DNA of 64,000 nt. Origin: Methylomonas koyamae (lineage in GTDB: Bacteria > Pseudomonadota > Gammaproteobacteria > Methylococcales > Methylomonadaceae). The notes beneath the pieces are model-generated. The model was not told the origin of the DNA, did not search any database, and saw only the letters and a program-made list of their open reading frames with translations. Location of the stretch: contig NZ_PPPU01000009.1 in NCBI RefSeq assembly GCF_006483455.1, positions 54,889 to 118,888 on the forward strand, given 5' to 3'. A program made the translations under genes and the position numbers. Shown in pieces: positions 53,406 to 64,000 of the stretch (within the stretch, counting starts at the first letter, position 1; every line of letters starts with the position of its first letter).

Positions 53406-53870
53406 ATGCCGCATTCCAAGACCCAGGATACTCTGGTCGGATTTTTTGTCGCCTCCGGCATTGCCGCGTTGTTCTACATGGCTTTACAAGTCAGTAATCT
53501 GGGAACCTACACCGGTGACGACAGTTACACGGTGATTGCCCATTTTCAAAACTCCGGCGGTCTGAAAGTCAAATCGCCGGTATCGATCGCCGGCGTCCGC
53601 ATTGGCCGGGTATCGTCGATCCGGCTGGATCGCAACAGCCACGAATCCATCGTCGAAATGCGCATCGAATCCAAGTACGACAACATCCCGATGGATTCGG
53701 GCGCCAGCATTTATACTGCCGGCCTGTTGGGCGAGCAGTACATCAGTATCGACCCGGGCTCGTCGGAAGAATACCTGCACGATAAGAGCCAGCTCGACAT
53801 CACCAGCTCGGCCATCGTTCTGGAAGAAATGATCGGCAAATTCATGCTGAACAAGGCGGAAGGCAAATAG
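53406..53870 (+). CDS. mlaD: Phospholipid-binding MCE protein MlaD
   Basis: The 154-residue product has one N-terminal membrane helix (GFFVASGIAALFYMAL) and a single MCE domain (about 38-120): YTVIAHFQNSGGLKVKSPV, IAGVRIGRV and GLLGEQYISIDPG. It forms the hexameric ring above MlaE. The next gene is mlaB; mlaC, its soluble periplasmic partner, is missing. Confidence 0.95.
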   Translation: MPHSKTQDTLVGFFVASGIAALFYMALQVSNLGTYTGDDSYTVIAHFQNSGGLKVKSPVSIAGVRIGRVSSIRLDRNSHESIVEMRIESKYDNIPMDSGASIYTAGLLGEQYISIDPGSSEEYLHDKSQLDITSSAIVLEEMIGKFMLNKAEGK

Positions 53871-54182
53871 ATGCCGAAACTGAGCGTCACCGAACAGGCC
53901 CCAGGGCATTACACCGTGGAAGGAAACCTGACTTTTGCCAGCATCGACAAGCAATCGCTGAAGTCCTTCAACTTTCTGAAAGGCATGGACAGCATCTGCA
54001 TCGACCTGTCGCTAGTCGGCATGACCGACAGCGCCGGTCTGGCGTTGATGATCGAATGGATCAAGCAGGCCCGTAGCAACCGCGTCAAATTGTCTTTCAA
54101 GAACGTTCCGGCCCAATTACTGGCATTGGCCAAACTCAGCGGCTTCGACGAAACCGAATATTTTGCAAACCGCGCGCCTTGA
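53871..54182 (+). CDS. mlaB: STAS-domain protein MlaB
   Basis: The 103-residue STAS protein (GHYTVEGNLTFASID, LSLVGMTDSAGLALMIEW) stabilises the MlaFE complex. The T/S in MTDSAGL is the conserved STAS position. Its ATG follows the mlaD TAG directly. murA starts 33 bp downstream. Confidence 0.92.
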   Translation: MPKLSVTEQAPGHYTVEGNLTFASIDKQSLKSFNFLKGMDSICIDLSLVGMTDSAGLALMIEWIKQARSNRVKLSFKNVPAQLLALAKLSGFDETEYFANRAP

Positions 54183-55481
<1,299 letters not shown>

Positions 55482-55496
55482 AACCCATCCCGAGCC

Positions 55497-56123
55497 ATGT
55501 TAACCATCGCCGTATCCAAAGGCCGAATTTACGAAGAAGCCCTGCCGTTTTTGCAACAGGCCGGCATCACGCCGATCGACGATCCGGATAAAAGCCGGAA
55601 ATTGATCCTGCAAACCACCCGCGACGACGTGCAATTGGTCATCATCCGTGCCACCGACGTACCGACCTTCGTCGAGTACGGCGCCGCCGACCTCGGCATC
55701 GCCGGCAAGGACGTATTGCTGGAGCACGGCGCGGAAAGCCTTTACGAACCGTTGGACTTGGGCATCGCCGGCTGCCGCCTGATGACGGCCGGCCCGGTCG
55801 GCGCGCCGCCGGTCAAAGGCCGCTTACGCGTCGCGACCAAATACGTCAAAACCGCGCAACGCTATTTTGCCGACCTGGGCGTGCAGGCCGAGATCATCAA
55901 GCTGTACGGTTCGATGGAACTGGCGCCGCTGGTTGGCCTGGCCGATTGCATCGTCGACTTGGTGGACACCGGCAATACGTTAAAAGCCAACGGCCTGGAG
56001 CCGCGCGAGCTGATCGCCAACATCACCTCCAGGCTGGTAGTCAATAAAGCGGCGATGAAAATGAAGCACCAAGCCATTCAAGCCTTGATAGACCAATTCG
56101 AAACCACGCTGGCGCAGAGGTAA
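55497..56123 (+). CDS. hisG: ATP phosphoribosyltransferase, short form
   Basis: The 208-residue catalytic subunit opens histidine synthesis. [25 protein letters not shown] and [21 protein letters not shown] are typical. It lacks the C-terminal regulatory domain, so a HisZ partner is expected elsewhere. It starts 15 bp after murA. Confidence 0.97.
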   Translation: MLTIAVSKGRIYEEALPFLQQAGITPIDDPDKSRKLILQTTRDDVQLVIIRATDVPTFVEYGAADLGIAGKDVLLEHGAESLYEPLDLGIAGCRLMTAGPVGAPPVKGRLRVATKYVKTAQRYFADLGVQAEIIKLYGSMELAPLVGLADCIVDLVDTGNTLKANGLEPRELIANITSRLVVNKAAMKMKHQAIQALIDQFETTLAQR

Positions 56124-56128
56124 GCCCC

Positions 56129-57430
56129 ATGGCTGCGATCAAAATGTTACGCCTGGACAGTTCGTCCGCCGATTTCGCCAAACAATTGCAGGTTCGCCTG
56201 GACTGGGACGCCAGCGACGATTTGGAAATCCATAAACGGGTGCTGGACATCATCGCCGATGTCAAAAAACGCGGCGACCAGGCCTTGCTGGAATACACCA
56301 ACCGTTTCGACCGCACCGCATTCAAGGCCGGCAAAGAACTGGAACTGAGCCGGGAGGCACTGAAGCAGGCCTGGGACACGCTACCCAGCACGCAAGCAAT
56401 TGCTTTGCAAACCGCCGCGGACCGGGTGCGAGCTTACGCGGAACATCAAAAATTGCAGTCCTGGCATTACACTGAACTGGACGGCACCCTGCTCGGACAG
56501 AAAGTGACGCCGCTGGACAAAGCCGGCCTCTACGTGCCGGGTGGCAAGGCCGCTTACCCTTCCTCGGTGCTGATGAACGCGATTCCGGCGAAAGTCGCCG
56601 GCGTCGGCGAATTAATCATGGTGGTGCCGACACCCGGCGGCGAAACCAATCCGCTGGTGCTGGCGGCGGCCTACGTCGCCGGCGTGGACCGGGTGTTCAC
56701 GATCGGCGGCGCTCAAGCCGTTGCGGCGCTCGCCTACGGCACCGAAACCGTGCCGGCCGTCGATAAAATCGTCGGCCCCGGCAACATCTATGTCGCCACG
56801 GCGAAAAAACTGGTGTTCGGTCAGGTCGGCATCGATATGATCGCCGGTCCGTCCGAAATCCTGATCATCTGCGACGGCCAAACCGATCCGGACTGGATCG
56901 CGATGGATTTGTTCTCGCAAGCCGAACACGACGAAAACGCCCAGGCAATCCTGATCAGCCCGGACGCCGACTTCCTGAAAAAAGTCGAAGCCAGCATCAA
57001 TAAACTGCTGCCGGAAATGGAGCGCGCCGCCATCATCAAAGCCTCATTGACCGGCCGCGGCGCCTTTATCAAAGTCGCCGACCTGGACCAAGCCGCACAA
57101 GTAGCGAACCGTATCGCACCGGAACATTTGGAGCTGTCGGTCGCCGATCCGGAAGCCTTGGCAGAGCAAATCCGCAACGCCGGTGCCATCTTCATGGGCC
57201 GTTACACCGCCGAAGCCCTGGGCGACTACTGCGCCGGCCCCAACCACGTGCTACCCACCTCGAGTACTGCTCGTTATTCATCGCCGCTGGGCGTCTACGA
57301 CTTTCAAAAACGCAGCAGCCTGATCAACTGCTCCGCAACGGGAGCACAGAATTTAGGGAAAATCGCTTCGGTGTTGGCGCGGGGCGAGAGTTTGACTGCG
57401 CACGCCCGGTCGGCGGAATTCAGAATTTAG
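56129..57430 (+). CDS. hisD: Histidinol dehydrogenase
   Basis: The 433-residue zinc enzyme does the last two steps of histidine synthesis. [57 protein letters not shown] and [13 protein letters not shown] are hallmark blocks. It starts 5 bp after hisG. hisC, which often follows, is absent; a strong inverted repeat follows instead. Confidence 0.98.
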   Translation: MAAIKMLRLDSSSADFAKQLQVRLDWDASDDLEIHKRVLDIIADVKKRGDQALLEYTNRFDRTAFKAGKELELSREALKQAWDTLPSTQAIALQTAADRVRAYAEHQKLQSWHYTELDGTLLGQKVTPLDKAGLYVPGGKAAYPSSVLMNAIPAKVAGVGELIMVVPTPGGETNPLVLAAAYVAGVDRVFTIGGAQAVAALAYGTETVPAVDKIVGPGNIYVATAKKLVFGQVGIDMIAGPSEILIICDGQTDPDWIAMDLFSQAEHDENAQAILISPDADFLKKVEASINKLLPEMERAAIIKASLTGRGAFIKVADLDQAAQVANRIAPEHLELSVADPEALAEQIRNAGAIFMGRYTAEALGDYCAGPNHVLPTSSTARYSSPLGVYDFQKRSSLINCSATGAQNLGKIASVLARGESLTAHARSAEFRI

Positions 57431-57497
57431 CGGAGCAAATTCGGTGCCGTCGATCGTGACGATGCCGAACGAGTGGAATAAACTTCTACCACAAAGC

Positions 57498-57537
57498 GCC
57501 GCCCCGTTTACTCCAGAGCGGAAATAAACGGGGCGGC
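57498..57537. terminator. Thirteen-bp perfect inverted repeat between convergent hisD and aceF
   Basis: GCCGCCCCGTTTA (57498-57510) and TAAACGGGGCGGC (57525-57537) are exact complements around a 14-base loop. T-runs are weak on both strands, but the place, 14 bases past the aceF stop and 67 past hisD, suits a bidirectional terminator. Confidence 0.7.
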
Positions 57538-57550
57538 AACTTGGCCGGTT

Positions 57551-58843
57551 TTACAGCAACAGACGGCGAATATCGGCCAGATTGGCTTTTAAGGCTTCCA
57601 TGAATCGGGCGCCTTCGGCACCGTCGATGACGCGATGGTCGTAGGTAATGTCCAGCGGCAACATCAGTTTCGGCTCGAATTCCTTACCGTTCCACACCGG
57701 CTGCACTTTGGAGCGGGTCACACCCAAGATCGCGACTTCCGGCGCGTTGACGATAGGCGTGAACGCCGTGCCGCCGATGCCACCGAGGCTGGAGATGGTC
57801 ATGCAACCGCCTTGCATGTCGGACGGTTTCAGTTTGCCTTGACGAGCCAATTCGCTGAGCTCAGCCAATTCTTGCGACAACTGAAAAATGCCTTTTTTAT
57901 CGACATCGCGGATGACCGGCACGACTAGGCCATTTGGCGTGTCGACCGCAATACCGAGGTGGTAATACTTTTTCAGGAAAAGCTTGTCGCCTTCCGGAGA
58001 TAGCGAGCTATTAAAAGATGGGAATTTCTGCAGCGCAGCGACCAGCGCTTTCATGATGAACACCAAGCCGGTAACTTTGATGCCGTCCTTGCCTTGGTCG
58101 GCGTTGACCGCCTTGCGGAACTCCTCCATCTCGTCGATCGCGACTTCGTCGTGGTAGGTTACCAACGGCAGGTTCAACCAAACCCGGGTCAAATTTTGCC
58201 CGGTCAAGCGTTTGATTTTGCTTAACGGCTTTTCTTCGATTTCGCCGAATTGAGTGAAATCGACCGCCGGGATGGCCGGAATGCCGGCGCCGCCACCGCT
58301 TACCGCGGCGCCGGACGTCATAACTTGCTTGACGAATTTTTTCACGTCTTCCTGCAAGATCCGCCCTTTGCGGCCGCTGCCGGCCGGGATCTTGCTTAGC
58401 TCGACGCCCAATTCGCGGGCGAACAAGCGTACGCTCGGCGTCGCATGCGGTTTATAACCTTCGGTGCTGGCAACAACCGGCGCTACCGGGGCAGCCACGG
58501 CTTTAGCCGGTTCGGCTTTCGGCGCTTCCGCAACCGGCGCCGGAGGCGGCTCGGCGGCGGCAGGCACCGGCGCGACTTCGGCAACCGGCTCTGCAGCGGC
58601 GGCGCCGACTTCGACCGTGACGATCAAGGTACCTTCCGCGACTTTATCGCCCGGTTTGATATGGACCGACTTAACGATACCGGCCGCACTGGACGGCAGG
58701 TCCATTGTGGCCTTGTCGGTTTCCATCACCGCCAGAGTTTGTTCGATCGCAACCACGTCGCCGGGTTGCACCAAGACTTCGACGATATCGATTTCCGGCA
58801 CGTTGCCGACGTCGGGGACTTTTACTTCAACTAAAGAACTCAT
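57551..58843 (-). CDS. aceF: Pyruvate dehydrogenase E2, dihydrolipoyl acetyltransferase
   Basis: The 430-residue product has one lipoyl domain (lysine in METDKATMDLP, about residue 44), an Ala/Pro linker (about 80-130), a peripheral-subunit-binding domain (PSVRLFARELGVEL) and the catalytic domain with DHRVIDGAEGARF. E. coli AceF has three lipoyl domains; one is common elsewhere. aceE lies 24 bp upstream. The E3 gene (lpd) is not adjacent. Confidence 0.95.
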   Translation of the reverse strand: MSSLVEVKVPDVGNVPEIDIVEVLVQPGDVVAIEQTLAVMETDKATMDLPSSAAGIVKSVHIKPGDKVAEGTLIVTVEVGAAAAEPVAEVAPVPAAAEPPPAPVAEAPKAEPAKAVAAPVAPVVASTEGYKPHATPSVRLFARELGVELSKIPAGSGRKGRILQEDVKKFVKQVMTSGAAVSGGGAGIPAIPAVDFTQFGEIEEKPLSKIKRLTGQNLTRVWLNLPLVTYHDEVAIDEMEEFRKAVNADQGKDGIKVTGLVFIMKALVAALQKFPSFNSSLSPEGDKLFLKKYYHLGIAVDTPNGLVVPVIRDVDKKGIFQLSQELAELSELARQGKLKPSDMQGGCMTISSLGGIGGTAFTPIVNAPEVAILGVTRSKVQPVWNGKEFEPKLMLPLDITYDHRVIDGAEGARFMEALKANLADIRRLLL

Positions 58844-58867
58844 CTACGCATTCCGTTAATTCAGCCG

Positions 58868-61540
58868 TTAAACCAACCAGGGGGCGCTGGCATCGGGGTT
58901 TATGCCATATTTCGCAATCGCCACGTCAACTTTGGCAGCATCGAACTCACCAGCTCGCGCCAGAGCTTGCAGCGCAGCAACGGTAACGTGGTAACGATCC
59001 ACCTCGAAGAATTTACGCAGATTGGCGCGGGTATCGGAGCGGCCGAAACCGTCGGTACCCAGAACAGTGTAGGGATTTTTTACCCAGGGCCGAATCTGTT
59101 CGGCAAAGGCGCGCATATAGTCGGTTGCAGCGATCACCGGACCTTTGGCATCGTCCAGGCAGCGTTCGACGTGGGTCACGCGCGATTTCTCGGTCGGATG
59201 CAAACGATTCCAACGCTCGCAGCTTTGGCCGTCGCGCGCCAACTCGGTAAAGCTGGGGCAACTCCACAGATCGGCGTCGACACCCCAGTCGTCGTGCAGC
59301 AATTGGGCGGCGAAAATCACTTCGATGAAAATGGTGCCTGACCCCAACAACTGGACTCTGGGCTTGTTGCCCTTGTGGCCCTTTTTGAACAGATACATGC
59401 CTTTCAAAATGTCGGCTTCGGCGCCTTCGACCAATGGCGGCTGGTCGTAATTTTCATTCATCAAGGTGATGTAATAGAAGATATCCTCCTGCTCGACGTA
59501 CATCCGGCGCAAGCCGTCGTGGATGATTACCGCCAGTTCACAGGCAAAGGTCGGATCGTAGGAATAGCAGTTCGGGACCGTCGCCGACATCAAATGGCTA
59601 TGGCCGTCTTCGTGCTGCAAGCCTTCGCCGTTCAGCGTGGTTCTGCCGGCGGTGCCGCCTAACAGGAAGCCGCGGGTACGTTGGTCGGCCGCGGCCCAAA
59701 TCAAGTCTGCGACGCGCTGGAAGCCGAACATCGAGTAGTAGATGAAGAACGGAATCATCGGCGTACCGTGAGTCGAATAGGCCGTACCCGCCGCGATCCA
59801 GTCGCACAGGCCGCCGGCTTCGTTGATGCCTTCCTGCAACACCTGGCCGTGCTTGTCTTCCTTGTAAAACATTAACTGTTCAGCATCTTGCGGCGTGTAC
59901 AACTGGCCAACCTGCGACCAGATTCCCAATTGGCGGAACATGCCCTCCATACCGAAGGTGCGCGATTCGTCCGGCACGATAGGTACCACGCGTTTGCCGA
60001 TTTGTTTGTCCTTGACCAGGATATTCAGGATGCGGACGAAAGCCATCGTCGTCGAGATTTCATGGCCTTCGCCGGTGCCATCCAGCAAAGCCTTGAACGC
60101 GGACAGCGCGGGGATTTCCAACGAATAGGATTTTGCCCGCCGCGCCGGCAGATAACCGCCCAAGTCGGCGCGGCGCTGGCGCAGGTATTTGAGTTCTTCG
60201 GAATCTTCCGCCAAACGGATGTAAGGCAGGTTGGGCAGGTCTTCGTCGCTGATCGGCAGTTGGTAGCGGTCGCGGATACCCTTGATCGACTCCAGGCTCA
60301 TTTTCTTTTGCTGATGACTGGTGTTTTGGGCCTGGCCGGAATCGCCCATGCCGTAGCCTTTGATGGTCTTGGCCAGAATGACCGTCGGCTGGCCTTGGTG
60401 GTTGGCTGCCGCGTTATAAGCGGCAAACACCTTGATCGGATCGTGGCCGCCGCGGTTCAATTCCCAGATATCGCGGTCGGTGTAATCCTTGACCAGTTCT
60501 TTCAGTTCCGGCGTATTGAAGAAGTGCTCACGCACATAAGCGCCGTCCTTGGATTTGAAGGTTTGGTAGTCGCCGTCGACGCATTCCATCATGCGTTTGA
60601 CGATCAATCCGTGCTTATCACGCGCCAGAATCGCATCCCAGCGCCGGCCCCAAATCACCTTGATTACGTTCCAGTTGGCGCCGCGGAAATTGCTTTCCAG
60701 TTCTTGAATGATTTTGCCGTTGCCGCGCACCGGGCCGTCCAGGCGCTGCAGGTTGCAGTTAATGACAAAGATCAGGTTGTCCAACTTTTCGCGGCCGGCC
60801 ATGCCGATCGCGCCTAGGGTTTCCGGTTCGTCGCATTCGCCGTCGCCGAGGAAGGCCCAAACTTTACGGCCCTCGGTGTTGGCCATGCCGCGGTCCTGCA
60901 TATAGCGCATGAAACGGGCTTGGTAAATCGCCATGATCGGCCCCAAGCCCATCGATACGGTCGGGAATTGCCAGAAATCCGGCATCAACCACGGATGCGG
61001 GTAAGACGATAAACCGTTGCCGCCGACTTCCTGACGGAAATTATCCATTTGTTCTTCGCTCAAACGACCGAGTAAGAAGGCCTGAGCATAGGTTCCGGGA
61101 GCCGAGTGGCCTTGCGAGAAAATCAAATCGCCGCCGTGTTTGTCGGATGCGGCATTCCAGAAATGGTTTTGACCTACATCGTACAAAGTGATTGCCGACG
61201 CGAAACTGGCGATATGACCACCGACATTGGTATGCTTGTTTGCCCGCAACACCATCATCATCGCATTCCAACGAACGTATGACCGGATGGTCCGTTCGAT
61301 ATCGGTATTACCCGGAAATTTGGGCTGCTTATCGACCGGAATCGAATTGATGTATGGCGTGTTGGCGGAGAAAGGAATGTCCAGACCGGCTTGTCTGGCG
61401 GTGCTGAGCAGGGTTTCGATCAGGTAACTGGCGCGTTCGCTGCCTTCCTTTTCGATCACCGCTTGCAGGGCTTCCATCCATTCTTGAGTCTCTGCGGGAT
61501 CAATATCGTATTTGGCGGCAATGTCGGTATTGTTGGTCAT
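58868..61540 (-). CDS. aceE: Pyruvate dehydrogenase E1 component
   Basis: The 890-residue homodimeric-type E1 decarboxylates pyruvate with thiamine diphosphate. The ThDP motif is GDGECDEPETLGAIGMAGREKLDNLIFVIN region, at about 230-262, with GRRWDAIL, QGHSAPGTYAQAFLLGRL and YAFAEQIRPWV-like ends. The start is the ATG at 61540 (MTNNTDIAAKYDI); 74 upstream in-frame codons do not look like protein. It leads the aceE-aceF pair. Confidence 0.97.
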   Translation of the reverse strand: MTNNTDIAAKYDIDPAETQEWMEALQAVIEKEGSERASYLIETLLSTARQAGLDIPFSANTPYINSIPVDKQPKFPGNTDIERTIRSYVRWNAMMMVLRANKHTNVGGHIASFASAITLYDVGQNHFWNAASDKHGGDLIFSQGHSAPGTYAQAFLLGRLSEEQMDNFRQEVGGNGLSSYPHPWLMPDFWQFPTVSMGLGPIMAIYQARFMRYMQDRGMANTEGRKVWAFLGDGECDEPETLGAIGMAGREKLDNLIFVINCNLQRLDGPVRGNGKIIQELESNFRGANWNVIKVIWGRRWDAILARDKHGLIVKRMMECVDGDYQTFKSKDGAYVREHFFNTPELKELVKDYTDRDIWELNRGGHDPIKVFAAYNAAANHQGQPTVILAKTIKGYGMGDSGQAQNTSHQQKKMSLESIKGIRDRYQLPISDEDLPNLPYIRLAEDSEELKYLRQRRADLGGYLPARRAKSYSLEIPALSAFKALLDGTGEGHEISTTMAFVRILNILVKDKQIGKRVVPIVPDESRTFGMEGMFRQLGIWSQVGQLYTPQDAEQLMFYKEDKHGQVLQEGINEAGGLCDWIAAGTAYSTHGTPMIPFFIYYSMFGFQRVADLIWAAADQRTRGFLLGGTAGRTTLNGEGLQHEDGHSHLMSATVPNCYSYDPTFACELAVIIHDGLRRMYVEQEDIFYYITLMNENYDQPPLVEGAEADILKGMYLFKKGHKGNKPRVQLLGSGTIFIEVIFAAQLLHDDWGVDADLWSCPSFTELARDGQSCERWNRLHPTEKSRVTHVERCLDDAKGPVIAATDYMRAFAEQIRPWVKNPYTVLGTDGFGRSDTRANLRKFFEVDRYHVTVAALQALARAGEFDAAKVDVAIAKYGINPDASAPWLV

Positions 61541-61765
61541 TACGGAACCTAGGAAACATGGAAATAGCCGGAAAAGGATACCCGAAAAGGCCGGTGTCAG
61601 CATGTTTTTTTGGCAGCTTATCCGCCGACGCGGCCTTATATTCGGTGACTTGCGCCGGTTTCGGCTTTGTTGGCAACGAGGCCGAAACGGAGTCGGTAGC
61701 ATCTTGAGCGCTGCTGCACTGTTCACCAGCCCAAAAGTACAAGTGGCTTTGCAGTACGACATCGC

Positions 61766-61787
61766 TTAGAATTTGCGTTAGTTCTAA
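61766..61787 (+). promoter_or_regulatory. Inverted repeat upstream of the VPLPA-CTERM gene
   Basis: TTAGAA (61766-61771) and TTCTAA (61782-61787) are exact complements around ten bases, 19 bases before the ATG. It may be an operator or a leader hairpin. The remaining 61541-61765 region between divergent aceE and this gene shows no certain promoter. Confidence 0.3.
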
Positions 61788-61806
61788 ATTTTACAAGGAG
61801 AATCCG

Positions 61807-62379
61807 ATGCGTAGCCGAGTTTTACTCACTTTAGCCGCACTGTTTCTGACCGCGACCAGCGCGCAAGCCAATACGGTTACATTTACTTCGCAAACGTTTC
61901 AGCAAACCGCCGACGGACAAAGCTTCGAATTTATAATCGATAACGCCCCACTCGCAGCGTTGACCGAGGGCTCGCTTTGGATTCACGCCCGCGGCGACTA
62001 CAGCGAGAACTCCGATCTGGAAAACATCGCGTTCAGCATTGACGGCGTCGCGTTTCCGGATAATGCGTCCCCTTATTTCGGCGGCATCGTCTCCAATTCG
62101 CACCATCAAGACGTCGTCGAATGGAGTCAAGAATTTGTACTGGATGGCGCCGATCTGGTGAACTGGACCGCCGACAACAAAATTGTCATTTGGTTGAATT
62201 TATCGAGCGACGTTGAATTTAACTTGCATGCTGACGGTTTCACTGCCCAGTTTCCGCCGTTCGTCGAAGCAAGGCTGACCTATAACACGCCAGCCGTACC
62301 TCTGCCGGCGGCCGCTTGGCTGTTTGCCGGCGGCTTGTTGGGCGTATTCGGTACCGGCAAATATCGTAAATCCAGCTGA
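61807..62379 (+). CDS. VPLPA-CTERM exosortase-type surface protein
   Basis: The 190-residue product has a signal peptide (MRSRVLLTLAALFLTATSAQA), a Ser/Asn/Asp-rich beta-type body with no cysteine, and a C-terminal sorting signal: VPLPAAAWLFAGGLLGVFG then KYRK. This is the VPLPA variant of PEP-CTERM, cut by an exosortase and usually linked to extracellular polysaccharide. AAGGAG precedes the ATG. A strong terminator follows. The exosortase gene is outside the window. Confidence 0.88.
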   Translation: MRSRVLLTLAALFLTATSAQANTVTFTSQTFQQTADGQSFEFIIDNAPLAALTEGSLWIHARGDYSENSDLENIAFSIDGVAFPDNASPYFGGIVSNSHHQDVVEWSQEFVLDGADLVNWTADNKIVIWLNLSSDVEFNLHADGFTAQFPPFVEARLTYNTPAVPLPAAAWLFAGGLLGVFGTGKYRKSS

Positions 62380-62397
62380 CTTAGCTAACCCGACCTC

Positions 62398-62427
62398 AAA
62401 AAAAACCGGCTTAAGCCGGTTTTTTTA
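62398..62427. terminator. Bidirectional rho-independent terminator
   Basis: AACCGGC-TTAA-GCCGGTT with an A-run before and a T-run after. It lies between the convergent VPLPA-CTERM gene and the adhesin gene and can serve both. Confidence 0.92.
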
Positions 62428-62446
62428 TGTGAGGTGGTTAGCCAGA

Positions 62447-64000
62447 CTAATGAACGTGGCTATCGGCGTGTTGTAGCTCGGGCAACGTCGTCGTAATACC
62501 CGTCGCGAGTAGTGTACCGGCATTTACGCTGAAGCTGCCGCTAACACTATCCCCATCGCCATCTGTGGCAGTGAAACCGAAATTCAATTGCAGCGTTTGC
62601 GAACTTGCCGCCTGATATTTCAACCCACCCAGTTCAAACTTGCCCGCAGTTATATCGATCTTCAGGGTATCGAAACCACCATTGACGTTAATGGCTGGGG
62701 TAAAGCCGCCGGAAGGCATTGTCACATTATTCCGGCTGCCAACGACGGCTCCGTCTTTGTAAGCAGTCCAACTAAACCGATCCGGACCGGCGAGATCGGC
62801 ATTGATGTCATTCATTTGCACTGCATTGACCACCCCACCGAACTTAAAGGTCAAGGTTTCACCACGATCCAAAGCATTGTCGTTGACGCCGATATGATTG
62901 GCAGGACTCAACACCAGGTTGCTCCCCTGCACCACTAGCGAGCTTCCGAAGGCGATCTGCGACGCGGAAACGCTCGTGGCGTTCTCAAAAGTCAGTGTTG
63001 TCGGCGTTGGAGCCGGTATATCCAATACATCGTACAGAACCAACTTGTAAGCCCCGTCAACTGACCCGGGCTCCGTAGGCTCAAGAGAAAACACAGCACG
63101 ATCGATTGACTTTTGATCAAGATAATTGGCCTCGGTGGTAAGACCACCTTTATCAACAAAAGCGTAAATCTCCTGCAAATTATCGCCGTTGCTATCGAAA
63201 ACCAAATAAGAAATACTGTCTCCGCGCGAGGTTAATGCACCGTTGTTATTCACTAAAGTTACGCCGCCGGAAGCTCCGAAACCGTCGAATCCCAAATCAT
63301 AATCAATCAAGCCGGACAAGACTTGGTCGGGCTGAGCAACATTCTGTACCTGGCCATTGCTGTTGGCTACCCTTGGCCCGTCGTCGTAAACATCAACCCG
63401 GAAAACGGCATTCGCGACTTCCCCGTTCGTTCCGGTCAATACCGCGGAAATATCGTATTGGATTGGCGCCGAAGCGGCGTCTGCCGCCCCGGGATGGGAC
63501 AATGCGCCCTTCAACGCAAACTCGTAGCTACCGTCGGCATTCACCGTGATCCGATAAGTACTGGCATCCAACGTTTTGCTGGCAGCGTCCCAGGTTGCTC
63601 CCGTCGCCGCCAAAGTTACCGAAACAGGGGGCTGACCGTCGATCAACAAAGATCCGGAGCCGGTCGGCTCGACTAATACAGCGCCACCTGTTTGATCCAA
63701 ATTGCCGTTAGTCTCGTCGACTACCGCGTTAGTCGCCACCACGGTTGGAATATAGTCGACGGTGACGGTGGCCGGGTTCGAGACCAGGCCCAGGTTGTCG
63801 GCCACGGTGTAGCTGATCGGGGTCGGGTCGCCGGTGAAGCCGGCGGCCGGGGTAAAGGTGATGGCGCCGGTCGCCGGGTTAACCGTCCAGGTGCCTTGGC
63901 CCGCTACGACCAGCGGTTGGCCGGGGCCGCCGCTGCCGACGATCGTCACGCTGGCGGGGTTCAGGCTGCCGTCCGGGTCGTTGTCGTTGCCCAGCACGTC
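62447..64000 (-). CDS. C-terminal part of a large repeat adhesin / cadherin-like surface protein (partial)
   Basis: At least 517 codons run to the right edge with no start; the beginning is beyond the window. Near the edge is an Ig/cadherin-like repeat unit: [53 protein letters not shown] and TVTVDY, the layout of long bacterial adhesin repeats. Next come VCBS-like blocks and a domain with [15 protein letters not shown]. The end has [19 protein letters not shown] and a His-rich tail (HADSHVH). Such proteins are usually exported by type I secretion; no RTX nonapeptides are visible here. Confidence 0.8.
   Translation of the reverse strand, partial: DVLGNDNDPDGSLNPASVTIVGSGGPGQPLVVAGQGTWTVNPATGAITFTPAAGFTGDPTPISYTVADNLGLVSNPATVTVDYIPTVVATNAVVDETNGNLDQTGGAVLVEPTGSGSLLIDGQPPVSVTLAATGATWDAASKTLDASTYRITVNADGSYEFALKGALSHPGAADAASAPIQYDISAVLTGTNGEVANAVFRVDVYDDGPRVANSNGQVQNVAQPDQVLSGLIDYDLGFDGFGASGGVTLVNNNGALTSRGDSISYLVFDSNGDNLQEIYAFVDKGGLTTEANYLDQKSIDRAVFSLEPTEPGSVDGAYKLVLYDVLDIPAPTPTTLTFENATSVSASQIAFGSSLVVQGSNLVLSPANHIGVNDNALDRGETLTFKFGGVVNAVQMNDINADLAGPDRFSWTAYKDGAVVGSRNNVTMPSGGFTPAINVNGGFDTLKIDITAGKFELGGLKYQAASSQTLQLNFGFTATDGDGDSVSGSFSVNAGTLLATGITTTLPELQHADSHVH

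Noticed and set aside
61541..61762. N-terminal extension of aceE by 74 codons
   Set aside because: The extension does not resemble any E1 N-terminus and the ATG at 61540 gives the standard protein.

Overview
The window looks like a chromosomal segment of a GC-rich (roughly 57-58 % by eye) gammaproteobacterium. The strongest taxonomic clues are the conserved kdsD-kdsC-lptC-lptA-lptB-rpoN-hpf-rapZ block, the divergent mla-murA-hisG-hisD block, the tesA/ybbA-ybbP pair and minCDE. The VPLPA-CTERM surface protein, the GH17-GT2 glucan synthase-like protein and the general style resemble methanotrophs of the Methylococcales (Methylomonas-like). No methane or methanol oxidation gene is present, so that placement is an inference. 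No rRNA, tRNA, CRISPR array, insertion sequence or prophage gene was seen; the region is mostly core genome with small accessory units between.

Layout. 1-4.9 kb: partial secreted protein, an NlpE-like copper-type periplasmic protein, hemF, a secreted PI-PLC-like enzyme behind a good sigma-54 promoter, a triple-hairpin repeat, a membrane-bound lytic transglycosylase. 5-9 kb: yheT-type hydrolase, odd LMW phosphatase, then moaA-yajD-tag-hugZ-like. 9.1-15.5 kb: a 1089-residue MASE1-CHASE-PAS-GGDEF-EAL protein, a three-gene ABC importer of unknown substrate, yigZ. 15.6-18 kb: an autonomous small membrane-protein unit, djlA, purC. 17.7-23.7 kb: heavy-metal RND efflux operon czcCBA ending in an unusual P-II-like gene. 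23.9-25 kb: three small genes of unknown function. 25.2-30 kb: tadA, tsaC/sua5 and a two-subunit pyruvate carboxylase.

30.3-37.4 kb: a sigma-54-type promoter drives a short secreted protein with a sorting-signal-like C-terminus, followed by an acetyltransferase-like protein and a GT2 glycosyltransferase, then tesA/ybbA-ybbP. 37.5-42.3 kb: BNR/sialidase-like lipoprotein, GH17-GT2 fusion, small winged-helix protein. 42.3-51.7 kb (minus strand): minCDE, mgtE, rapZ, hpf, rpoN, lptBAC, kdsC, kdsD. 51.8-57.4 kb (plus): mlaFEDB, murA, hisG, hisD. 57.5-61.5 kb (minus): pyruvate dehydrogenase aceE-aceF. 61.8-64 kb: VPLPA-CTERM protein and the C-terminal part of a large repeat adhesin running off the end.

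How it fits together. Much of the window concerns the cell envelope: LPS precursor synthesis and export (kds, lpt), phospholipid transport (mla), peptidoglycan (murA, lytic transglycosylase), septum placement (min), surface proteins and glycans. rpoN lies in the window together with two close matches to its promoter consensus, both in front of secreted-protein genes. No completely new multi-gene system is proven; the best leads are the sigma-54/short sorted-protein unit at 30.3-30.9 kb, the small-protein genes at 15.6, 24.0 and 24.9 kb, and the P-II-like protein attached to metal efflux. The absence of mlaC, ibaG and ptsN from otherwise conserved clusters is also notable.
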